Under the pieces are notes generated by a model, which saw nothing but the letters and a program-made list of their open reading frames with translations, was not told the origin of the DNA and searched no databases. From positions 3,450,501 to 3,514,500 of the forward strand of contig NZ_FSRS01000001.1 of NCBI RefSeq assembly GCF_900142935.1: a DNA stretch of 64,000 nucleotides, read 5' to 3'. This document shows positions 1 to 8,588 of this stretch, piece after piece (within the stretch, counting starts at the first letter, position 1; each line of letters begins with the position of its first letter). The DNA is from Rhodovulum sp. ES.010. Lineage in GTDB: Bacteria > Pseudomonadota > Alphaproteobacteria > Rhodobacterales > Rhodobacteraceae. Both the position numbers and the translations under genes were made by a program.

Positions 1-1144
1 CACGGCCCAGCATCTGGAACCCCGCGCAGATGCCGACCACCCGGCCGCCCCGGCGCACATGGGCCAGGATGTCGACATCCCAGCCCTGCGCGCGCAGGGA
101 TTCCAGCGCGGGGCGGGTCGTCTTGGAGCCGGGCAGCAGCACCACATCGGTTTCGGCCGGGATCGGCTGGCCGGACTTGACCCAGCGCAGATCGACGCCG
201 GGTTCCGAGGACAGCGGGTCCAGATCGTCGAAATTCGCTGTGCGCGCGATCTGCGGCACGGCGATCACAAGGCCCGCCCCGCCGGGGGCCTGCGGCCGTT
301 CCAGCGCCAACGCGTCCTCGGCGGGCAGGTGAGCGGCCAGGTCGAACCAGCGCGCCACGCCCAGAAGCGGCCAGCCGGTGGTTTCGGTCATCGTCCGGCA
401 GGCGGGTTCGTAAAGCGAGAAATAGCCGCGGAACTTGTTGAGCAGAAAGCCCTTGATCCGCGCGCGCTCATCCTCCGTGTGCAACAGCCACGAGCCGACC
501 ACGGCGGCCATCGCGCCACCCCGGTCATTGTCGGTCAGCAGGACCACCGGCAGGTCGGCCTCTTCGGCCAGGCGCATGTTGGTGATGTCGCAGTGCCGCA
601 GCCAGGTCTCGGTGCCCGCGCCCGCCCCCTCGACCAGCACCAGATCGGCCTCGGCGGCCATCCGGCGATAGCTGTCGGTCACGGCGGGCAGCAGGAGCGG
701 CTTGAGGTTGTGATAGTGCCGGGCGGGCCAGTTCCCCAGGGCGCGGCCCCGCAGCACGACCTGCGAGCCAACCATCGCCTGCGGTTTCAGCAGGACCGGG
801 TTCATGTGAATCGATGGCGGCAGACCCGCCGCGCGTGCCTGCAACGCTTGCGCGCGGCCGATCTCGCCCCGCCGCACCTGCCCATCCGGACCGAGGGGCA
901 GGTCGCTGTCCACCGTCACCGCCGCGTTGTTCGACATGTTCTGCGCCTTGAACGGCGCGACCTTCAGCCCGCGCCGTGCATACGCACGCGCCAGCCCCGC
1001 GACCAACAGGCTCTTGCCCACGTCCGAACTGGTGCCTTGGATCATCAGCGATCGACCCCGCCGAGGCGGCGCGGGGTCGAGCATCGGCACGTCGATCACG
1101 GGCATCGGCGGCGGGGCATCGTCGGGCGGCAGGTCGAAGGTCAT
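1..1144 (-). CDS. cobQ: Cobyric acid synthase, 3' end outside window
   Basis: Glutamine-dependent amidation of adenosylcobyrinic acid a,c-diamide to cobyric acid in B12 synthesis. The minus-strand frame is open from the ATG at 1144 to the window edge (about 381 residues). It reads an ATP-binding start with [11 protein letters not shown], then [11 protein letters not shown] and [13 protein letters not shown], which are hallmarks of the synthetase domain. The glutamine amidotransferase domain begins near the edge, with VVLLPGSK and the nucleophile region [10 protein letters not shown]. About 30 residues precede the usual family start, so a start at an internal ATG (for example the one just before IQGTSSDVG) is possible. 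The cobO remnant lies 66 bases upstream on the same strand, so the two were probably one operon. Identity is firm; the C-terminus cannot be judged. Confidence 0.95.
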   Translation of the reverse strand, partial: MTFDLPPDDAPPPMPVIDVPMLDPAPPRRGRSLMIQGTSSDVGKSLLVAGLARAYARRGLKVAPFKAQNMSNNAAVTVDSDLPLGPDGQVRRGEIGRAQALQARAAGLPPSIHMNPVLLKPQAMVGSQVVLRGRALGNWPARHYHNLKPLLLPAVTDSYRRMAAEADLVLVEGAGAGTETWLRHCDITNMRLAEEADLPVVLLTDNDRGGAMAAVVGSWLLHTEDERARIKGFLLNKFRGYFSLYEPACRTMTETTGWPLLGVARWFDLAAHLPAEDALALERPQAPGGAGLVIAVPQIARTANFDDLDPLSSEPGVDLRWVKSGQPIPAETDVVLLPGSKTTRPALESLRAQGWDVDILAHVRRGGRVVGICAGFQMLGR

Positions 1145-1210
1145 GGCAAATCGCGCGTCATTCCGGCGCCGGGTGATGCGCCCGCGCCGCGCGCCTTGTC
1201 AAGCCGCGGC

Positions 1211-1590
1211 TCAGAACTCCACCCCCGGCTGTCCCTTGATGCCGGCGCGGAACGGATGCTTGACCAGCGTCATCTCGGTCACGAGATCGGCCGCCTCGAT
1301 CAGCGCCTCGGGGGCATTTCGCCCGGTCAGCAAGACATGGGTCAGCGGCGGTTTCTCGGCCTCCAGAAACGCGACGACCTCGGCGGCATCCAGATAGACG
1401 TAGCGCAGCGCGATGTTGATCTCGTCCAGGAGGACCCATCCGGATCGCGGATAATTTCCTGTGCCTTGCGTCACCCGTTCTCGGCGGCGGCGATGTCGCG
1501 GGCCCGGTCCTGCGTTTCCCAGGCAAAGCCCTCGCCCATGGCGTGGAACTGGCACAGAACCCCGAACCGCCGGCCCATTGCTGCCGTCCA
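1211..1590 (-). pseudogene. cobO: Cob(I)yrinic acid a,c-diamide adenosyltransferase, broken fragment
   Basis: Remnant of the corrinoid adenosyltransferase. The last ~127 residues of the ~200-residue family can be pieced together: [20 protein letters not shown], then a piece in the same frame after a TGA, then [13 protein letters not shown] through [18 protein letters not shown]. Three lesions are visible. The N-terminal third with the P-loop is missing upstream of about 1590. A TGA at 1473-1471 sits where the family usually has Trp (TGG to TGA). One base is missing near 1440, between IIRDPD and WVLLDEIN. An IS element starts about 100 bases upstream at 1689, and no N-terminal piece is seen beyond it. 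The gene is almost certainly non-functional, so adenosylation would have to come from another enzyme (PduO type, for instance) elsewhere. Confidence 0.88.
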
Positions 1591-1688
1591 CCTACCATGC
1601 CGGATGCCGCGGTGCGGCCCGTGAGAGCTGCCATTCGCTGCAACTGCGAAATCCCGCAGCCGGAACACCGCACATCGCAGTGTATTGC

Positions 1689-3059
1689 TAGCAGGCCGCT
1701 GAAATTCTCTTGCGGCCGGACGGATTTCCCTGACCCTCACCCGTGAGGCCGGCGTCGTCTGTTCTGTGTGCTTGGTCTCGGCCCTGCCTTTGGCGTCAGG
1801 CGGCCAGCAGCTTCGGCAGTCTGGCGAGGTTGCAGGCGGCCATGGTGAAGGTGAAGCGGGCGGCGACGCGGTCGAGGCCGCGGTATACGGTCTGGGCCAT
1901 GCCGCCGACGGTCTTGGCCCAGCCGAAGGGCTCTTCGATCTTCTTGCGGCGCGTCTGGGACAGGGCGTAGCCGGGGTGGCGGGTGGTTCTGCCGTCGATG
2001 GCGGAGTGTCGGGCCTTCTGGGCGACATGCGGCGTGACGTGGGCCTGTCGCAGATCGGCGACGAAATCTGCGCTGTCGTAGCCCTTGTCGGCGCCCAGCG
2101 TGAGGCGGCGGGTCGAGCCGGGGGAATGGCGGTGGATCATGTCGAGCGCGGCGCGGCGTTCGGCATGGCCATCGGCGCGGGTCAGGTCGGCCTAGACGAC
2201 GAAGCCATTGCGGTTTTCCATCAGCGCATGCCCCATGTAACAGAGCAGCGCGCCCGTCCCCTGCGACTTGCGGAACAGCCGCGCGTCGGGGTCGGTGATC
2301 GAGGCATGGGTGGCGTTGGAGCGCTTCTCGCCGCGGAAGTCGACTTCGGCGTTGCGGTGGCGGCGGCTGGGGCTGGGCATCGGGACGGTCTCGGCTTCGG
2401 GCTGGGCAGGGGCGGTGTCGGGGCTGGTATCCTGATCGGTGTCCCCCGGCGGGTCACCCGGCCCGTCCGCGCCGGGCGGGCTGCCCTCGGTCTTCGGCTG
2501 GAAGCTCTTCATGGAAGCCCAGGCCTTGATCAGCGTGCCGTCCACCGAGAAGTGCTCGTCTGACAGCAGCGGTGCGACCTCCCGGTGAGCCAGGATCGCG
2601 CCCATCACCTTGCGCGCCATGTCGGTGGTCAGCAGCCGGTCACGGTTCTTCGTGAAGACGGTGGGGACCCAGACCGCGTCGTCGATCCCCAGGCCCACGA
2701 ACCAGCGGAACATGAGGTTGTAATCCATCTGCTCCATCAACTGCCGCTCCGAGCGTACCGAGAACAGGATCTGTAGAAGGCTCGCCCGGATCAGCCGCTC
2801 CGGCGGGATCGAGGGCCGGCCCTCCGGGGCGTAGAGCGTCTCGAACTCGGCATCGAGGCTGGCCAAAGCCTCGTTCACGACCCGCCGGATCTGCCGCAAC
2901 GGATGCCGCGCCGGGATCCGCGCCTCGATGTCAACATAGCTGAACAGCGACCCGCTCGTCTCGTCCGCGCCCCGCATCCCAACCCCTCCGGCAACCGCCC
3001 AAGGGGTGAATCACGTCCCTCAACCGACGTCCAGAGCGAGGTTTTTCAGCAGCCTGCTA
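1689..3059 (-). mobile_element. IS5-like insertion sequence with terminal inverted repeats
   Basis: Element of about 1.37 kb. The left end reads TAGCAGGCcGCTGAAA starting at 1689. The right end, read on the minus strand from 3059, is TAGCAGGCtGCTGAAA, so the repeats match at 15 of 16 positions. The single transposase gene lies inside on the minus strand. No clear target duplication is seen in the flanking bases. The cobO fragment on the left does not resume on the right, so the insertion was accompanied or followed by deletion. Confidence 0.85.
1796..2977 (-). pseudogene. IS5-like DDE transposase interrupted by an amber codon
   Basis: One reading frame of 394 codons from the ATG at 2977 to the stop at 1796, broken only by TAG at 2194-2192 between NRNGFVV and ADLTRADGHAERR. 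The family usually carries a Gln-like codon there, and CAG to TAG is one transition. The N-terminal part has the domain start SLFSYVDIEARIPARHPLR and the first catalytic Asp (HFSVDGTLIKAW). The second Asp (LTLGADKGYD) and the Glu (KKIEEPFGW) lie after the stop. Neither half alone carries a full DDE triad, so the copy is inactive unless the stop is read through. Database names for this group vary between IS5 and IS1182. Confidence 0.85.
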
Positions 3060-3629
3060 ATACCTGAAACAAACCATCAGATGACTTGGGCCAGCACAGC
3101 CCTTCTCGGTCGTTCGGGCACGCCGGAGCGCAGGCCCGCGATCAGTAGCGGAGGGCGGTCACCGGACCTTCACCGCGGGCGCGAGCCATGAATGCGGCAA
3201 CCGATGGAGCGGACATCCGGAAGATGCCGCTACCGTCCTTCTTTCTGCACAGCCGCAGTTCGGCTTCGAGCCACTTTGACCGATGCTGCGCGCTGGACAA
3301 ATGGCAGGTTCGGAGAGGCGCGATATTTCCAGCCGAAGCGGTAGATTAGAATCTGGGACTGCTCATTGGCGTGTCACAGAAGGCAATATCGACCAGGTTC
3401 AAACGGTCGCGTCATTCTATCCCGTTTCGCCGAATTGATGCCACGAGGCATGTAATGAAGCTTTCTTGCCCGAGCTCAATACGGTCGGGCGACTTGGCGG
3501 TGACGACGGCATTTTCAATGCGTTGATGTCACCAACCGCAATCTGAACTTGACGAGCCTGCGTGATCGAATCGCCTATTTGTGATAGTCTCATATTATAG
3601 AATTTCCGTCCGGCATTTTGGAGCAAGCT
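3060..3629. other. Gene-free stretch between IS element and secreted-protein gene
   Basis: About 570 bases with no convincing gene on either strand. No cobO N-terminus, tRNA or transposase relic was recognised. The last 100 bases are visibly A/T-richer than the surroundings and hold a candidate promoter for the gene starting at 3630. Confidence 0.6.
3549..3578 (+). promoter_or_regulatory. Candidate sigma-70-type promoter
   Basis: TTGACG at 3549-3554, an 18-base spacer, and GCCTAT at 3573-3578, about 50 bases upstream of the start at 3630. The -35 matches the consensus well and the -10 only partly, so this is a pattern match, not proof. Confidence 0.3.
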
Positions 3630-6617
3630 ATGGAGCTTCTTTCCCGCCTTTTCACCATGACGGCGTTTTTCATGGCGGGGCTCGCGGCGCCATCGATGGC
3701 ACAGGAGCTGAACCGGACGCAGTACCTCTATCCCGCCCGGTTCCAGTGTGGCGCCTCGATCGAGGAGTTTCAGGAGGGCGTAGTTAACGGCCGCCATGCC
3801 ACAGTGATTTCGGTCTACAACCCGTCCGATAAGCCCGTGACGCTCGAAAAGTCGGTTGCGCGCGGCCTGCCGTTTCAGCGGTCGGAAGCGGTGACCAAAC
3901 ATCAGGAGGATAGTATCGCAGGCCTGTCGGCCATCGAGATCGAGTGCGACGAGATCCGGATGATGCTGCCGCAATCCATGACGGCGCAGTTCCGGTCGGG
4001 GTTCCTCAGGCTTCTGTCGGACACGGCGTTGACCGTGGTCGTGACCTATTCCTCGCGCCCGGGCGACGGCGGCGTCTCGACCATCGACGTCGAGACGGTC
4101 CAGGGAATCGAGATCACGCGTGAGCGCAACCCCGAGCCCCCGCCGCCGAAGGTGCCGATGTGCGATCCGTCCAGTGCCGAAAGCTGCGGCAACGGCGGAA
4201 AGTGCGTGCGCCGGCCCGAAACCGACCAGACGTACTGCGAATGCCGCGACGGCTTCGCTGGGCCGCTGTGTGAGGCCAACCTCAGGCCGCTTCGAAAACG
4301 CCTAAACGCGAGCCCGGCGGAGTTTCCGACGCTCCGCCTGCCGGAACCCGAGCGCACCGGCAGCCGGTCGCGCAGCCTGGTCATCGACGTTGATCTCGAC
4401 AGCCAATGCGCGTGGGAAGAGACGCTACCGATCGACCGGGCTGGCGTCGCGCAGCTGATGGTCGGCACCGGGGGGGGAGGCACCGGAGACGGCTGGACTT
4501 TGGAGCTGACCGACCCCGACGGCGCGCCGCACGCCCTGTCCCCGCCCTTCACCGACGACGAGGCGCTGAACGAAATGCCGTCGGTCGCCTGGCGCGTATC
4601 CTTCGACGTGACCGGCGCCTGGACCGCGGCGATATCTTCCCCCGCCGGCTGCGCGCCGGGAGAAAAGGGGTTCTTCGGCCTGCACCTGACGCCCGACCCG
4701 GATCAGGCGGATGCGGGAACGGGGCTTTATGCCTATCCGAACCGGCTGGATCTGGTCGAGGATCAGCCTGTGTTCCTGGCAGCGTACGCCTATGATTTGA
4801 CTGCGTTTCCCGATTCCGTCCTGCCCGAGAACGGCCCCGCGCCCGACCCGTCCTTCCTCTCCGCGCCGGAGGCGCTTCCCGCCGTCGTCGAGGAGGCGAC
4901 ACTAACCGTGCGTCAACCCGACGGCACGCTGTTGGCGCCGCAGCCGATGCAGGACAACGGCGCGGTGGGCGACGGCGCGCCCGCCGACGGGATCTTCGGG
5001 GGGCCCATCGCAGTGCCCGAACCGGGCATCTATACCGCGCTCGTCGAGATCGCGGGAGAGCGCGACGACGGCACGCCCTTCCGCCGCAGCCTCGAGATTG
5101 CAGTGCCGGTCGCCCAGCGCTCCATTTCGATCGACCGAACCGCGACGTTCGTCGACGGGGGCCCGAGCGGTCGGCGGCTGAGGGTGCTCGTCCCCATCGA
5201 GATCGTCGGCGACGTGACCGAGGACGATGTCAACGATAGCGAATACTTCGTCGCCTCCGAGATCTGGGGAGAAGACCAGGACGGCAGGCGCCTGCCCGTC
5301 GCCTGGAGCGGCTCGCTCCGCGTGCCGTTCATCGGCCCGGTAGCGGATGGGCCTGTGGTCAGCCAGACCGAGGTCGACCTCGATGGACAGTGGATCTCTA
5401 ACCTGCGTTTTCTCGGCCACGACATCAAGCGGCTGTTCTTCGAGCGCACCCGGATCCACGAGACAGACACCGGCATCCCGATCTCGGTGATCCCGGTCGG
5501 CGAGCAGGAAGAGATCTCTCTGTCGGAGGACGCGGAGGCTTGGCTCGCGTCGCAGAACGACGGGTTCGTCGACCCGCTCGACGACCGCGAGATGACCGAG
5601 GGCGCGTCACCCGAGTTTCTCGCCGAGTTGGCCGACCTGGCCGCGGCCGGCGTTCTCTTGAGCGAGGGTCGGATCGTCACGGTGCATGGCTGGTGCGGGC
5701 GCTTCGACGACTGGAACGGCGAGAGCTTCGGCGGCGCAGCGCGGCATCTACCGTTCGCGGCGTGGTACACCGGCCGCGAAGACATCGATTTCGGCGGCGG
5801 CGCGCCGACGATCCGGCCTGCGCAGATCCGGGTGAACACGATGGCCGATGATCTAGCGGCGTTCATCAACGATCCGTCGCGGACGGTGCCCGTCGCTGCG
5901 GTCGTGGGGTATAATCAGGGCGGCGTCGCACTTCTTCACATGATGGCGAACACCTGGACCGGCCTCGACAACGCGTTCGAGGCGGTTGAGAACGAAATCG
6001 TCGGGGCGTATCTGCCCGCGCAGGCCCATGCCGGGCCGTTCCACGGTACCGGCTTCATGAGTTTCGGTCCGATCCGCCGGTTGGTGGCCGAGGCGGTGCG
6101 GGCGGATCAGTACGACTGCACCTTCGGCCAGTATCCGGTGCGGCTAGCGCCGATCGGCTCGTCATTTCATATGTCGAGCATCCCCGCGGGTGCGAAGCGT
6201 AAGATGCAGGTCTACCGCCAGCACCACACCTCCCGGAAGTTCAAGCGGCGCTGGTGCAAGTTCGGGCGCAGCACGCTGATTATTTCGGGCACTGACGACG
6301 GCTTCGTGGATTTCGAGCGCCAAGACCACCGGGCGGAACTGAAGCGGTCTGAGGCGGAGTCGGAGGAGAATTTTTGCGAGCTGCAGGACGCGCCAGGGGA
6401 GCTCTGCGCAGGGCAGCTCTTCTCGGCTCTCGAGCCGTATCTGGGCACGCCCACTGGGGTAGTAGAGCCAGAGGCCCGCAACCGCGATCGCTGCTTCGCG
6501 GGCAGGATGCGTCACGGCGTGATCACGGGCCCGATAAGCGGCAGCGAGGGCGCGGACCATACGGCGTTCTGCAGGGCAACATTCATGGGACTGATCGACT
6601 TCGGAGCGGACTGTTGA
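3630..6617 (+). CDS. Large secreted protein: EGF-like module and degenerate alpha/beta-hydrolase domain
   Basis: 995 residues from ATG 3630, which has GGAG seven bases upstream; a TTG at 3618 is also in frame. The N-terminus is a Sec signal peptide, likely cleaved after AAPSMA. Residues about 178-214 hold six cysteines spaced C-x7-C-x5-C-x10-C-x1-C-x8-C, with GNGGKC and GFAGPLC, the EGF pattern. Residues ~400-480 are beta-rich with a DNGAVGDGAPADGIFGG segment like Asp-rich calcium-binding loops. From ~680 on it resembles a lipase-type alpha/beta hydrolase: VHGWCGRFDDW, the elbow VVGYNQGG (758-765), GTDDGFVD and ADHTAF. The elbow has Asn762 (AAT) where the nucleophile Ser belongs; Asp and His candidates remain. 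It sits between IS elements with no obvious partner gene. The function is unknown; a binding or structural role is inferred. Confidence 0.85.
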   Translation: MELLSRLFTMTAFFMAGLAAPSMAQELNRTQYLYPARFQCGASIEEFQEGVVNGRHATVISVYNPSDKPVTLEKSVARGLPFQRSEAVTKHQEDSIAGLSAIEIECDEIRMMLPQSMTAQFRSGFLRLLSDTALTVVVTYSSRPGDGGVSTIDVETVQGIEITRERNPEPPPPKVPMCDPSSAESCGNGGKCVRRPETDQTYCECRDGFAGPLCEANLRPLRKRLNASPAEFPTLRLPEPERTGSRSRSLVIDVDLDSQCAWEETLPIDRAGVAQLMVGTGGGGTGDGWTLELTDPDGAPHALSPPFTDDEALNEMPSVAWRVSFDVTGAWTAAISSPAGCAPGEKGFFGLHLTPDPDQADAGTGLYAYPNRLDLVEDQPVFLAAYAYDLTAFPDSVLPENGPAPDPSFLSAPEALPAVVEEATLTVRQPDGTLLAPQPMQDNGAVGDGAPADGIFGGPIAVPEPGIYTALVEIAGERDDGTPFRRSLEIAVPVAQRSISIDRTATFVDGGPSGRRLRVLVPIEIVGDVTEDDVNDSEYFVASEIWGEDQDGRRLPVAWSGSLRVPFIGPVADGPVVSQTEVDLDGQWISNLRFLGHDIKRLFFERTRIHETDTGIPISVIPVGEQEEISLSEDAEAWLASQNDGFVDPLDDREMTEGASPEFLAELADLAAAGVLLSEGRIVTVHGWCGRFDDWNGESFGGAARHLPFAAWYTGREDIDFGGGAPTIRPAQIRVNTMADDLAAFINDPSRTVPVAAVVGYNQGGVALLHMMANTWTGLDNAFEAVENEIVGAYLPAQAHAGPFHGTGFMSFGPIRRLVAEAVRADQYDCTFGQYPVRLAPIGSSFHMSSIPAGAKRKMQVYRQHHTSRKFKRRWCKFGRSTLIISGTDDGFVDFERQDHRAELKRSEAESEENFCELQDAPGELCAGQLFSALEPYLGTPTGVVEPEARNRDRCFAGRMRHGVITGPISGSEGADHTAFCRATFMGLIDFGADC

Positions 6618-6651
6618 AATGCCGTCTCGACGATGACCTGCCACTGATCTT

Positions 6652-7587
6652 TCATCCAGCCGCGACCGGAGCCCGGTTGGTGTTTACGCCAAATGGCGCG
6701 GGTTGAGCAATCGCCCGACGCGCGGAGCTCTCATCTCGCGCAGCGGGTCGGGCGATTGCGGTGGTCAGGGTCTGCGCGTAGTCAGCCGGGGTCTGATAGC
6801 CCAAGGCCGAATGGGGGCGCTCGGTGTTGTAGTCGGCGACCCAAGCGGCGATCAGGTCGCGGGCATGAGCGAGGTTACGAAACAGCGTCTCGTTCAAGAA
6901 CTCGTCCCGCATCCGGCCGTTGAAGCTCTCGACAAAGCCATTCTGCATCGGCTTGCCCGGCGCGATGTAGTGCCATTCGATCCGGTTCTCGGCGCACCAC
7001 TTCAGGATCGCGTTCGAGGTCAGTTCCGTCCCGTTGTCCGACACGATCATTCCCGGCTTGCCGCGACGTTCGATCAGCGCCGTCAGCTCCCGCGCGACGC
7101 GCCGGCCGGAGATCGACGTGTCCGGGATCGCGGCGAGGCATTCGCGCGTGACGTCATCGACGATGTTCAGCACCCGGAACCGCCGCCCGCACGCGAACTG
7201 GTCATGGACGAAATCCAGTGACCAACGGGCATTTGCGCGCGCCTCGACCAGGATCGGGGCGCGGGTGCCGATGGCCTTGCGCCGCGCGCGCCGCTTGCGG
7301 ACGGTCAGCCCTTCCTCGCGGTAAAGCCGGTAGATACGGTTGATCCCCGAGGGCTCGCCCTCCCGCCGGAGCAGGACGAAGAGCCGCCGGTAGCCGAACC
7401 GCCGACGCTCGTTGGCAAGCTCCCGCAACCGGCCGCGCAGTTCCGTGTCGGGTGCGCGTTGCGACCGGTAGCGGATCGTCTTCCGATCCGCGCCGGCAAT
7501 CTGGCACGCCCGTCGTTCCGACAGCCCGAACCGGGCCTTCAGATGCGCGACCGCCTCGCGCTTCACGACGGGCGTCACCACTTTTTT
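6652..7587 (-). CDS. IS3 transposase OrfB (catalytic part, made by -1 frameshift)
   Basis: Integrase-type catalytic domain, 311 residues from the slip site. It has an HTH_21-like stretch ([13 protein letters not shown]) and then the DDE motifs [17 protein letters not shown] and [14 protein letters not shown], ending in the typical [18 protein letters not shown]. It has no start of its own that fits well. The reading frame is entered from orfA by slippage at 7587-7581. All three acidic residues are present and the frame is unbroken, so the element looks capable of transposition. Confidence 0.9.
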   Translation of the reverse strand, partial: KKVVTPVVKREAVAHLKARFGLSERRACQIAGADRKTIRYRSQRAPDTELRGRLRELANERRRFGYRRLFVLLRREGEPSGINRIYRLYREEGLTVRKRRARRKAIGTRAPILVEARANARWSLDFVHDQFACGRRFRVLNIVDDVTRECLAAIPDTSISGRRVARELTALIERRGKPGMIVSDNGTELTSNAILKWCAENRIEWHYIAPGKPMQNGFVESFNGRMRDEFLNETLFRNLAHARDLIAAWVADYNTERPHSALGYQTPADYAQTLTTAIARPAARDESSARRAIAQPAPFGVNTNRAPVAAG

Positions 7588-7841
7588 GAAACCAGCTCGC
7601 GCATCGCGGCCAGATCCAGCATCTGCTCCGCCAGCAGCTTCTTCAACTTGGCGTTCTCGTCCTCGAGCGCCTTCAGCCGTTTGGCCTCTGACACCGTCAT
7701 GCCGCCGTATTTGGCTTTCCAGTTGTAGAACGTCCCCTCCGACATGCCGTGCTTGCGGCACAGATCGGCACACTTCGCCCCGGCCTCATGCTCGGCCAGG
7801 ATGCCGATAATCTGCTCTTCGCTGTATCTCGTTCGCTTCAT
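7575..7841 (-). CDS. IS3 transposase OrfA (helix-turn-helix part)
   Basis: 88 residues beginning [20 protein letters not shown], the HTH_Tnp_1 DNA-binding domain, followed by a leucine-rich coiled coil ([18 protein letters not shown]) that normally mediates multimerisation. The gene ends LVSKKW-stop. The codons before the stop form the heptamer A AAA AAG at 7587-7581, the standard -1 slippery sequence, so a fused OrfAB is expected. Confidence 0.9.
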   Translation of the reverse strand: MKRTRYSEEQIIGILAEHEAGAKCADLCRKHGMSEGTFYNWKAKYGGMTVSEAKRLKALEDENAKLKKLLAEQMLDLAAMRELVSKKW

Positions 7842-7904
7842 TGTCCGTCCCCTCCTTGGGTCGGACTCTAATCGCAGGTGGAGGAAAAATCCCGTGGCAG
7901 GTCA

Positions 7905-8503
7905 CGTCGAGCCGGTCGTGGCGCAGGGCCGCGACGAAGGTCTGGGTGCGCCAATGTCCGAACGGCGCGTGATCGACGAGGCGCTGCCCGAACGGGGCCC
8001 AGCCGGTCGTCCTGGCCATGTTGGTTTTGACCGAGGTCTCGTCCACAAAGGCCAGCCGGTCCAGATGGTTGGCCATGAAGGGCTGGCGTTTCGCGATCCA
8101 GATGCGCCGCAGATCGGCGACATCCTTGCGCTTCTGCTCAAGCGCCTGCAGGTCTTTTTTCGTGCGTCAGACCAAGCCCGCGCAGCACCCGCCAGATCGT
8201 GCCGCGATGGACCTCGATGCCATGGGTTTCGGCCAGCTCAACGGCCAATTCATCGAGCGTGATCTCGCCATTGGCGGCGACGCGGGCTTCGATCCAGCCG
8301 GTCACGCCCGCAAGCTTGCCGTGCCCGCCGCCATTGCCTTGGGGCCGGGGCTTGAGTGATCCGGTCTCGCGACGCAGTTTGATCAGCTCGTTCACGAACT
8401 TCGGCGATACCCGGAAGTGCCGTGCCGCTTCGCGATGCCCATGACCTTCGTCCACGAACGCGACGACACGCTCGCGTAGCTCTATCGGATGTGGTTTGCC
8501 CAT
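7905..8503 (-). pseudogene. IS630 transposase, 3'-truncated
   Basis: The first part (8503 down to 8138) encodes MGKPHPIELRERVVAFVDEG, a winged-helix DNA-binding region ending VLRGLGLTHEKR. At an A6 run the frame shifts by one base to KKDLQALEQKR, then RLAFVDETSVKTNMAR with the first catalytic Asp, and RTQTFVAALRHDRLD, where the IS3 end interrupts. The two-frame layout is normal for many IS630 members. The later Asp and the final Glu of the triad are lost, so it cannot be active. Confidence 0.82.
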
Positions 8504-8588
8504 CTATGACCCCCATATCTACCTCAAAGAGACGGAATCACATCACGGCCAATCTGGGAATCCTGAATCCGAAAGCCGGCGACACGCT
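7905..8588 (-). mobile_element. IS630-family remnant cut by the IS3 element
   Basis: The 5' portion of an IS630/Tc1-type element read on the minus strand. The left boundary is the IS3 end at 7904/7905. The right boundary is uncertain, somewhere between the transposase start (8503) and the ghrA stop codon at 8589, where a TA dinucleotide, the usual IS630 target, is present. The other half of the element is not found on the far side of the IS3 copy. Confidence 0.7.

Larger units (their letters stand above)
6634..7904 (-). mobile_element. IS3-family insertion sequence
   Basis: 1271 bases. The ends are related inverted repeats: TGACCTGCCACtGAT from 6634 on the plus strand, and TGACCTGCCACgGGAT from 7904 on the minus strand. 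It contains orfA and orfB with a classic slippery site and an intact DDE domain. The right end abuts the reading frame of an IS630 transposase, which it cuts. No direct target duplication is seen. Instead the outside flanks are close inverted copies (CTCGACG at 6626-6632 and CGTCGAG at 7905-7911). Confidence 0.88.

Noticed and set aside
3417..3974. Minus-strand frame of 185 codons in the IS-flanking region
   Set aside because: It overlaps the start and signal peptide of the secreted-protein gene and has no recognisable domain or ribosome-binding site.
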